The translations under genes were made by a program, and so were the position numbers. A stretch of DNA of 64,000 nt from Takakia lepidozioides (taxonomy: Eukaryota; Streptophyta; Takakiopsida; Takakiales; Takakiaceae), in NCBI GenBank assembly GCA_030704615.1, contig CM060731.1, positions 31,248,001 through 31,312,000 on the forward strand. The letters are read 5' to 3'. Below the pieces are notes generated by a model. That model made no database searches. It saw only the letters and a list, made by a program, of their open reading frames with translations, and was not told the origin of the DNA. Below are positions 55,080 to 64,000 of the stretch, in pieces. The number at the start of each line of letters is the position of its first letter. Position 1 is the first letter of the stretch.

Positions 55080-55893
55080 CTTTTGGGCCTACCGCCCCCA
55101 ACGTCACAAAAGCGTCACTGGGGCACCCCGCGCTGGGGCGCCCAACGCTGCGACGCCAGGGGGTCGCAATGGCGTTGCCACAGGGGGTCGCAACGGTGTC
55201 GTAGCCACTTTAGGGCATCACAAGAATGTCGCTTGGGGCGCCTAGCACTGGGGTTGCAGCAACGGCGACAACGTTAGGGCTGGGCACTAAGGCTGTAGAG
55301 GTTGCAACTCCCCGACGTCATAAGAGAGACCCCCTTAGAAAGAACTTGAGAGAAATCTTGATATGTATATATATACTTAGACTGCTTTTGTGATACATAG
55401 ATGTATCATAGGTGTGTTGGTTAGTCTGTAGTGTCTTAGAAATATTATAACATGGAGGTCCTAGGTTTAAATATGCATTGCCTAACATATGTAGAACAAT
55501 GAACGTACTGCCATTGGACAGAACCGGAGTCAATGGTTAACGCCGGAATTGATGGTCAACAAGTTTTTGAATTGCAAATTTAAATTTAAATTTTGAAGTT
55601 CAAATGTTTTCACCTAAATTCAAATGTATCCCCCTAAACTGCGATGGGGGTCGCACTTTGCGACCCCCGGACGTCGCTAATGCGTCGCAGATAAGGTGTT
55701 TTTTTTTTTTTTTGGTTTTTTTTTAATGTCTGGGGGTTGCAAGTTGCACCGGTGTCACCTAGCGACCCCCATACGTCACAAATTAGCGACGCCTCTGTGA
55801 TGTCCAGACATCGCAATCTGGGGCTTCTACCCTGTTCCAAAAGGGGGCTTTAGCGACGCCGCGGCGTCGTTAAACTCCCCTTTTCTTGTAGTG
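54692..55893 (-). mobile_element. Short non-autonomous CACTA element, copy 2, complete
   Basis: Left end CACTACTACAAATGGGG at 54692. The right end read on the minus strand is CACTACAAGAAAAGGGG from 55893, whose first 13 bases equal the classic CACTACAAGAAAA terminus of En/Spm elements. ACT flanks both sides (54689-54691, 55894-55896), the expected 3-bp duplication. The interior is full of inverted GCGACGCC/GGCGTCGC words near both ends and has no coding capacity. A G run of about 20 lies just inside the left end. Homologous over its length, in reverse orientation, to 21487-22982. Confidence 0.85.
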
Positions 55894-55899
55894 ACTAAT

Positions 55900-58288
55900 C
55901 AACTCGATGAAAATAACAACGTATAAATATCACCAAAAATCATGTGTCCTTTTGCATGTATCATCTTCACTATTGTGGTTTGTGCCATTGATCACATATT
56001 GTATCGTTGTTTTATACTCCAGAAAAACCCAATTTACATTTATGACCATGTGTACCAAAAGTCAAATAAAGGCACAATATTCCAGAAAAAAACCAAATTT
56101 GCTGTTTTCATAAATTTCCAATGACAACCCCATACCACAGGTCCAAAAATTATGCAACCGTCTTAATGCACCCCTGCCCATCGAGAGATTTCCAACGGTA
56201 TCAAGATTCCAGGCGAAAGCCTTGCGGTTTGGGGGATCTCAACGACAAAACAAAACCAAACAAAATAAACTACCTTGCCTAATATCTTTATATATCTATT
56301 GGAGCTGCATGCAGAGGGAGCTGCAGATGACGTACTTTGTTGTCACGACCACTAACACATTTTGTAGGTGTCTGTCATTTCTACGTTTGGTTTTTTGGCT
56401 GCAACCCATGCTATAGAATTTGTGAACACCTGCCATTTAAATTTACAGCTGGCAATATCATGATAGCAGGTATCCCCTCTCCAAGTGGGGTGCACACATG
56501 GGGGGGAGTCTCCCTCCATGCATTCATGTGTGGGCTGCCAAAGGGGCTGTTTTATGGGTTCAAATCCCACCCATGCAAAGATGGTTGGAGGCACAAATGG
56601 GTGGGGATGCAAAGATGAGAGTGAAACAGATTTGTATTACACGTTTTGCTGGAAATTACACTGCCCGCCAAGTAGTGGAGCTCACATCTGCGATTTTGAC
56701 CCCCCTATTTTTGAGCTACCATCATGAGCATAATTTTTGGCCATTTGGCATGATTCTTGCTTCGTTGGATGCACGATGTCATGTAAATAAAACCCTCCCT
56801 ACCACAGCCTCATCCGATTCGAATCCAAATTTCCAAAAAGCCCATATATATATAATATCATTTTCTTTTAAGACCTGGCCAAAAATCGGGCCTCAAACCC
56901 AACGGTGGGAAAGTGCGAGAGCTTCACTAATTGGCCCCTAATTTTGACAGACTATGCGGTAGGTATATGGCGTCAGAATCTTCTGTCATTTTTTTTTTCG
57001 ATGAGTAAATTACGGGGTTTTTTTGGGAATGGGGTCCATTTTTTTTGGTTAAAAAAAAAAGGAATGCGGGCGTTTAAGGGTTAACCTCATAGTTAACATC
57101 ATAAATTTAGGCGCGTTCCAAATACGAACACTAGACCACACTATACACCCTAGCTTTTGCCATGCATATGCCTCCATTATCCTTGTTGCTGACTACTAAG
57201 GCTCTGCCCGGAGATCTTACTAATTCATGGGCTTTCAATCTTGGTGGCTGAACTCATATGCCCACTTTCATCCTTCATAATTCATATTATAGAAATCACA
57301 TTCTACCATGATAGATATCCAGACCAATCGATTAGTTATACAAGTGAAAAATATGAACTACTCATACTTGCCCTTCGCCATAGAGGTTGATCCAAGAAGA
57401 CAATGCTTCGTAGCCAAGTCAGTGAAGAATGAAAGGGAGAGATAAAAGCTTAATAACAAAGCGAAGGCTGCCATGAAAGCATAAAAGGTTCTAATAACTA
57501 CCACGATTTCTTTTGTAAGGTTCAAATAAGAGGTGGGTTCTAGAGCGAGTCTTTCTTAGGGACTTGCGATGCCTCCAGTTCACTTCAGACTCTTCACCAT
57601 CTATAGGGGATTGACGTGCAAGCGAGCGCCCAACTTGGTGGGATGGAGTCATTCCAACAAATCCCCGATGTCGGATCTCCAGAGCAGATGACTGCTCCCT
57701 TGTCCCAAGTGTTGTCAAATTGAGTGAGCAATTGAGTTCTCTATCTTTGATCACACCTGCAAAAAGCTTCCCCCATAACCCACCATGCCTTGCGGGCCTC
57801 AAACATGAGGTCTGAACTCGCATTGCACTCATGGACCTAGAGCTAGTAAAACAAGTGTTGATAATCGAGAATTCGTGCTACCAAACGTTTAATCATCCCA
57901 ATGACATTTTGCATCTATGGTGGGGAATGGTGTTGTCCTCACGAATGGTTGGTTTTGGAAGGAGCAGTGTAAAATTTTGGACCCAATTTTTATGTGAATC
58001 TTTCAGTTGGTTTTCTATCTGACATGTCTACTCACTCCCTCTCTCTTCCTTGCTCATGCACCAGAAAGGGAAATACGGAGACTCCACGGAAGTGCAACAC
58101 CTGTACGGCGATGCGTTGACATGCTGTCCGCATCTCCTTCACGTGATTCTATTGCCACCCTGCCACCTGAGCACTGAATCCTTCTGTTCATACACTTCCT
58201 CTGGCTCAACTAGATTTGGCACCCAACCATGGTTCAAATCCTTGGGACAATTTGGGCAATCATGTTGGCATTCCAAACCGAAGTAATT
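55900..58288. other. Stretch without a supported gene
   Basis: No protein domain recognised. It contains the B-box candidate at 56557. A minus-strand frame of 113 codons at 57832-57491 is unrecognised. Confidence 0.4.
56480..56620 (+). mobile_element. Possible SINE or tRNA-like head (B box only)
   Basis: GGTTCAAATCCCACCC at 56557-56572 is an excellent Pol III B box. The A-box side is unclear and no A-rich tail follows. Confidence 0.3.
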
Positions 58289-58290
58289 TA

Positions 58291-59377
58291 CACTAGGATG
58301 GTGATTGTATATGTTAAGGTTCCCTTGAGAGAGCTTTCCTTCTCAACAGACATCAGCAACAGATCTGGGCTTGGATAGGCTCTCCTGATGGCAGCCTTGA
58401 AATTGTCCAACACCTCCTCCTGCTGGGGGTCCCTGCGCAACTCTAGAGGAATTGGCCATTCATCCTGACGAGGCACCCAGTACCTCTCATTCATATCATC
58501 CCAGCGGATGCTAACGTCCTCCAACTCCCTCATAAATAGGTCTCTCCCAATCGGTTCGCGATTGTATGGGTCATTTTTGCTGGCACCCATGGATCCTCAG
58601 GCAGTTGGAAGAATCTTTGTCTGGTATAGCTCCAATGCCCTCCCAAGTTCCGGCAAAAAGCTCCCTTTGGACTGGGTCCCGTATGCTTCTAGCATGCGCG
58701 GTTATTTCCCAGTTGGATGTCACCCAAAAGGTCACCGGATCTTTAACTCTCGATTTAGTCAAGGCATCCAAGGCATGCATCTCTCTTGGAGCATCCCATG
58801 TCATTGTCTCCCCCCAGTGCTGACAATTTAAAAAATCATAAGGCTCCACATCCAATGGCATGTTGTACTGGTTGTACTCGTATCCCGTGGGCATATTGTC
58901 TTGCAACCCAAACACCTCGTAGAAACGTCGATGGATTGGTCAACAGCAGTCAGGGCATTGGCTGGCTCGCATGGCTGCCAATATGAGACATGTGGGGTGG
59001 AACAAATGGCCACATGGACCAAGCATATAGCCTCCCTCCGGTCCGTAAGGGTTTAGGCACATTGTGCACACCGTACCATCTGTTACCCATGACGGTGGAT
59101 TGCTCCGTGGTATCCACGTCCGCAATTCCTCATGAATGCCGGATGTCATGTTTGAGCACTATGTGCATACAATTTCCGATACCAATAAGAGCATAAATTG
59201 CTGCTCTAATTCCTGTTCCTGGGCTGATGTAATTTGCACGGCTGAACATTCCCCAGTTTGCACTATGGGGTCCTTCCCTTTTCTTGTCCTCTCCGCTGCA
59301 AGTCTTTCTTCCTCAACCCTCGCCGGGTCCAGATCAGGCGTTTGCACTTCATTCCCATGCCCGATTGAGTCAACCCC
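58291..59377 (-). pseudogene. RING-type zinc finger gene, broken, upstream side cut by CACTA
   Basis: 59377-59159 encodes GVDSIGHGNEVQTPDLDPAR, a basic/acidic segment. The frame 59149-58940 has TVCTMCLNPYGPEGGYMLGP, CGHLFHPTCLILAAMRASQ and CPDC: C-x2-C, C-x-H-x2-H-x2-C, C-x2-C, a RING finger. A TGA follows at about 58938, then HRRFYEVFGLQDNMPTGYEY, then FLNCQHWGETMTWDAPREM. After a frameshift near 58590 comes ERYWVPRQDEWPIPLELRRD, to a stop near 58291. RING proteins are usually E3 ubiquitin ligases. The C-terminal part is unknown to me. The CACTA terminus begins at the next base (59378). Confidence 0.6.
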
Positions 59378-61800
59378 CACTACGCCAAATCATGGTTTTT
59401 TTATTTTATTTTTTTGAGAGTCATGGTTTTCATGACTCAAACCATGACTCAAAGTGGGACAGGCACGAAGAAGTCATGGATATGCCTAAAAAAGGTCGGG
59501 TATATGACTAAACGACTCCGTAAAGTTTGGAATTCAGGTCAACGTGGTTTGACCAAAGAAGAGTAGTGATCATAAGTCACACGTATGCCTTTAAAGGGTA
59601 ACGAACCTGACCCTAGAGATTTTGGAGCGTGGTCAAACGTTGTTGACTATGGATAATGTCGCGGTGTAGTCGTCTACATGACTTTTATTTGGTGTCCCAA
59701 TTAATGATAGATATTATTTAGTATAAATGTGGAAAAACAAAAACACATTGGATGATTGAAGCGATGTCCGTCACGTGGCATAATCTGCTGCCAAGGAATG
59801 TGGAATTTAGAGCAGGCAGAAGAATATTCTTGTACGCATACCACATATCGTTAGCTTACATAATCAGATTACAATGGTTTTTTTAAGCCGTCGATGATCA
59901 ATGTCATTGACTGCCCCAATTGATCTGCACTATGAGTCGTTAGATCAATCGCGGAAATTTCACGGCTCAGCAGAGCTCGTCTATTTATCGTTGTTTGATG
60001 CCGCCTGTCCTATTGAGAAGCCCAATCGTCAGAGTCTATGCTACTGAGAAAATTCCACTTATAGAGGGAGGCTGACCACTTTGCTTCTTCAATCTGAGTC
60101 TCATGGTAAGGCTTTTTCGGCTGGCCAGTCACTCGACGCATAGTCCAGAGTCTTTATTTTTCTCCTTGGTGGAGTTTTTCCCCTCGATTCAAGCGTAGTG
60201 CAAGTCTGCCATCTTCATTCTGATTTCTCTCACAGGGTATTAATTAATGTCGGTTGAATTCCATTACATATGTATTCATTCTCTACGCACGCTCAAAACG
60301 CTGAAAAGCAGGAGTATAGCGAGCTACGCCACTCCAAGTCGAGGAGGAAAAACAAATTCTATTGTTGCTAGTGTATCAGGACTGTGTACATGTATATTGA
60401 ACAAAATAAATGAACTCGAAATATAGATGGCACAAACACTGCGGATAGAATTTGATTGTCAGTAGTCCGACCAGATCACGGAGCATTGAACACTGTGAAT
60501 AACCATGTGTGAGGAATAATTGGCAACCATTCTCCTAATTGAATTTTTAATCGCAAAACCACAGAGCAATATCAAATGGGGAAACGAGATTGCACAGAAG
60601 GATAATATCTGCAAGTCACTGAATGGCCAACCAGATAGGTCCGAGTCAAAAGTATAGTTTCAAGTGCTGTACAGTCCAGCAGCTGCTGCTCAGTTTCCCC
60701 CCCGGTATGACAGGCCACTATCTACCAGAAGGTAAAATATCCCCAATCGAATTGGCGGCTCCAAATATGTAGTAATTGCAAATGCGCAGGATATTCTGTG
60801 TTCTCACCGTTGTGACCAGGCTCCACGTTGCCAAGTACCTCTCCCCAAAAAGCAGACCGACCCGATTCCACATCTGCTTGGGCTTTTTCATACTTCATGC
60901 AATCGAGAGCACAAATTTTGTAAATTAACTGTCACTGTCCACCATGAAATGAAATTCATACACATGCAAACTTGCCAGAAAGTGCTAAGGAACAGTACTC
61001 ACTCAATCCAAGGAGCTATGCTCGTGTGGTTGTTAATGACATAATCGTGAATTAGACTGCGCAAATCCACATTCAATTTGCGAGTTCTGCCAGCGCCTTC
61101 GAGGACCTCCCCAGCCACTCCCTCGTCCCCATCGGCATCCCAAATTCGCCTCCTGGTTGCGGGGAAATCTGCCATGTACTCGGTACAATACCCTAGTGCC
61201 TCATCCAACACATACCCTTCTGCCATGGAGCCTTCAGGTTTTGCCTTATTACGAACATATCCCTTGAGGTATTTCATTGCCCTCTCCACCGGATACATCC
61301 ACCTCGTGTTTACAGGTCCACAGATAGCCAACTCATCAACCAAGTGTACCAGCAGGTGAGTCATGACATCAAAGAACAAAGGTGGAAACTCTTTTTTCTA
61401 GGAGACACAATGTGATGACAACCTCTTCACGTAGAGAGTGCATATCTGCAGGATCTACAACCTTGCAACAAAGTTTCCTGAAAACTCTTGACACTCGCAT
61501 TATGGCGCGTCGTGGACTAGGTTCCATCAAACCACGTAGACACAACGGAAGGATTTGTTGCATTATTGTGTGATAATCATGACTCTTCAAATACGTCAAC
61601 TTTCCATCCTCCACGTGTTTTTTGTATGCAGATGCATACCCGGTGGGCACCTTCAACGATGACAGAGTCTTCAAAAATGATTTATGCTCCTCTGCACTCA
61701 AGACGTAAAAGGTTGCTGGCATTAACACCGTATTTGCTCTGCTTCCATGGGGTCGCACCCACAAGTCTTGAGATCATCACATGGATGAATCGCTACATGA
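59378..61800. mobile_element. CACTA element, left end and transposase tail, right end lost
   Basis: CACTACGCCAAATCATGG starts at 59378. Subterminal ATGACT/AGTCAT words follow (59410-59520), then TCAAACGTTGTTGACTATG, a block also found in the 22.4-kb element. The DUF4218 coding at 60.7-61.77 kb confirms the type. I found no matching right terminus with CCC duplication in the remaining sequence, so the right boundary is a guess. Confidence 0.65.
60725..61770 (-). pseudogene. CACTA transposase C-terminal part (DUF4218)
   Basis: 61764-61369: MPATFYVLSAEEHKSFLKTL, KLTYLKSHDYHTIMQQILPL and RRAIMRVSRVFRKLCCKVVD. After a one-base frameshift near 61380, 61379-60999 gives FFDVMTHLLVHLVDELAICG, NTRWMYPVERAMKYLKGYVR, NKAKPEGSMAEGYVLDEALG and CTEYM. 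This is the LKSHD / MVHL / RWMYPFER / KGYVRNK / PEGS signature of DUF4218, the domain that follows TNP2 in plant CACTA transposases. A further exon (60900-60725: MKYEKAQADVESGRSAFWGE) extends it. The TNP2 catalytic part, expected to the right, is absent. Confidence 0.8.
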
Positions 61801-61940
61801 CTGCACGTGTCGACACATTCTTTTCTGGTTATATATATAATATATTAGTATTTATATTTTGAAAAAACGGAGACTCTGACAACTAGAATGAATTTAAAAA
61901 GAATAAAAATAAAATCAAAGTGCAAAAAGACTTAAAAAAA

Positions 61941-62158
61941 AACACATTGGTTGGTAAGTGCACAGTGTGTCGCCTTGGTGGTTTGGGGTTCAAACCCGTT
62001 GCCCATATCCCGTGTGTGGGATTGTTCGTGACGGTATGTCTGGGCGTTGATCGTCCTGTAGGTCTTATGGCCCATAAATGAAGGCGGGTGAATTTTTCCC
62101 CCTCCTCAAGGGCCTGTGGTTTCCTTTAAGAAAATTTATTAAAAAAAAAAAAAAAAAA
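61941..62158 (+). mobile_element. tRNA-derived SINE with poly(A) tail
   Basis: B box GGTTCAAACCC at 61987-61997, A-box-like TTGGTTGGTAAGTG about 61948-61961, a body of about 140 bp, and a terminal run of 18 A at 62141-62158. The clearest SINE in the window. Not homologous by eye to the 47.3-kb one outside the Pol III boxes, although both start (G)TGCACNGTG after the A box. Confidence 0.7.
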
Positions 62159-62159
62159 G

Positions 62160-64000
62160 GCTTTTAGGGTTTACAAAAAGGTTAAAAAACTTAAAAAGTT
62201 GCCCATCACGTAGCAGTGAACAGACTTAGAGCGAGCGGGAGGGAGAGAGAGAGAGGGCTGGGACTTAGAACGAGCGAGCGGGAGGGAGGGCAAACATGCA
62301 TGTGAAGCCCGCAATTGGAGCAACCTTCGCATCTGAAGCAAGCGTCCTAGAAATGTTAGGGTATGTGTCCGAGGAGGTTTCGACTGGGAACTCGTAGTTC
62401 TTGGGAGATTCAGCTTGGTCTTAGCAGGCCGTGTTTCAATCTCTACCCGCTCAGATGCACCGTGGTGGTTCTGACAGACCAATCTGACATTACCTGACTA
62501 CAGACACAAGCAGCACACACAAGAGGTCCTCTTGGGTTCATGGTCAGTCAAATCCTCCATGGGTCATGACACAAGGTTAGGGTTTAGGGTCAAGAGAGGA
62601 TACCTTCGCTCCATTGTTGTAGTGGAGGTTGCTCCTCACAGCCACGTTGAAAATTTTGAGTACAGACATTTGTTGATGTGTAATTCCTCAGGCAAACTGC
62701 TTGCAAGGTTTGTGACCAAAAGATGAAAATGTGGTATGCTTGGTTGGCGCAGTGCAACATCAAGTGGTTTCGAGAGTATGATAATATGACGGATCTTGGC
62801 GGGGATTGGTATTGGAATTTCATCTGGCGTAGTGCCCCTGTATATATCAGAGGTAAGGCTTTGTTCTCGTCTCCTTCCCAACTTTCACTAGTGTCTACGA
62901 GAGCAGTGTTAGAAAATGGTTTTGTTGCATGGTTCAACCTCTATCATAGAGCCAAACGCAGCAGCGATCGCCACGGGGCTCGGCCGACGCTGCCTTCCCT
63001 CTCTCTCTCTTATCGCTCGACTGGTTCATTTCCTAGCTCATGGGAGTACGGCGAGCTGGTGGTTTTAGTTTTTTTTTTTGTTGTTAAAGTTTTTTTGAAC
63101 TCGGTTCTCTCTTTGCCTTTGTGACTCCTCCTCGAGTCCCATTTTTTCCATCTCCTTTGGATCACGTCTCTCGTAGTATGGTACATTTGGTGATTTCGAT
63201 TTGGTCTCTTTGCTTTCAGATTTTCTTGCTTTCTCTTTCCTGATTCAATCTGTCTTTAGGTTCTTGATTGTGGTTTCAAACAGTAGTCAGTGTGGATTCT
63301 ATCTTTCCCTCTTCTCTCGCTTCTTCTTATTCTGAGATGTATGCAAGGTTTGTTCTGTCTCTGCAGTATACAGATCGACTGGGAGTAGGTGGAGTTTCAG
63401 TAGCTCAAATTTTCAGGAGTTCAATGACAAGGTCATGTGCACATGATCAGGCTCTCGGATTGGCAAGATTTCAATGAGCAGATTGTGGAAGCAGAGGCTC
63501 TGTCGTCAGTGAGAAGGGAGCTGCATATACACACACACAGGCACAAGGGAGGCAGGGGTCTGGCTTCAATCCTCTCTCAATCCTTTGAATTTCTTTGCTT
63601 TGTAATATAAGCTAGCAGCGCTGGCAGCTCCAGACGCCCGTAGTCGGGCGCGCGATCGGGCTGCACGAAGAACCTTAGCGCTTGAGCAATAACTTTATGC
63701 TTGAGATCAATGCTGCTCAGTAATCCCTAAGCTTTTTAAGTAGTTAACCACATCATAGTAAACTATGAAGAGAACCATGTGACACCCTATGGCACTTTGC
63801 AAAGTTGCTTGGGATATTTGTTGTTGCACCTCATATCCATGACATTGGAGCACAAGGCTGAGAAAGGGAGCATTGGGGTGGCAATGGCAGGTGTCTCCTA
63901 CAGAGATCCGTGGTACACTGGGAACAGCGAACTAACTTTCCATCTGTGTGGGCATTCTGATGGCTCTTATTGTGGGGCTTCCCCTGAGTGGCAACCCTGC
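62160..64000. other. Stretch with dispersed repeat, no supported gene
   Basis: 62395-62580 matches 29521-29710. A plus-strand frame at 62723-63124 (KMWYAWLAQCNIKWF) and others have no recognised domain. Confidence 0.4.

Noticed and set aside
60183-60200. Right end (GCGTAGTG) of the CACTA starting at 59378
   Set aside because: Only eight bases match the terminus, the flanks (CCC against CAA) disagree, and the DUF4218 coding lies beyond it.
61941-62030. Functional tRNA gene
   Set aside because: Good B box only; no acceptor stem seen, and a poly(A) tail marks it as a SINE.

Overview
The window looks like nuclear DNA of a repeat-rich, non-seed streptophyte (bryophyte, lycophyte, fern or charophyte; the sequence alone does not settle which). 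Reasons: plant-type PLS pentatricopeptide repeats next to an OSB-like PDF motif, a plant CYP72-clan P450 exon, GT-AG introns in nearly every coding remnant, tRNA-derived SINEs, and nested Ty3/gypsy, LINE, hAT and CACTA elements. There are no bacterial-type operons. Most coding sequence is broken by stops or frameshifts.

Layout. 0-0.76 kb: LINE fragment. 1.3-6.3 kb: three HAD/FCP1-like phosphatase paralogues on the minus strand, two of them broken. 6.5-16.0 kb: a decayed Ty3/gypsy element whose order is Gag - protease - C5 cytosine DNA methyltransferase - RT - RNase H - truncated integrase. 16.05-17.18 kb and 17.18-20.7 kb: two more truncated gypsy elements joined end to end. 20.7-21.5 kb: a P450 exon. 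21.49-22.98 kb: a short CACTA element (copy 1) that carries a retroposed insertion. 23.0-25.0 kb: hAT transposase remnant. 26.04-26.66 kb: an array of about 13 hairpins. 28.2-51.7 kb: a DNA-methylase-like gene cut in two by a 22.4-kb CACTA element (28565-50986). 51.85-53.96 kb: tandem repeats. 54.69-55.89 kb: copy 2 of the short CACTA element, with intact ends and a target duplication. 58.3-59.4 kb: a RING-type pseudogene, cut by another CACTA end at 59378. 60.7-61.8 kb: the DUF4218 tail of a CACTA transposase. 61.94-62.16 kb: a SINE.

The central observation is the 22.4-kb CACTA element. Its 29-bp terminal inverted repeats match at 27 positions, it has a TTC target duplication on both sides, and removing it rejoins a methylase reading frame that then runs into a canonical splice donor. 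I see no TNP2 transposase inside. Instead it holds several genes: PPR/OSB remnants, a methylase C-terminus related to the gene it disrupted, a multi-exon gene with a DGNHH motif, a WRKY/GCM-type zinc finger - MULE transposase - SWIM gene, a gene with an SPxYxP repeat tail, a gene with a GGQHT motif, a HAD-gene 3' remnant and a SINE. Two families of short imperfect palindromes occur in the introns and flanks of these genes.

The second notable observation is the DNA methyltransferase inside the gypsy element. Motifs I, IV (PCQ), VI (ENV), VIII, IX and X can all be read, in canonical order.
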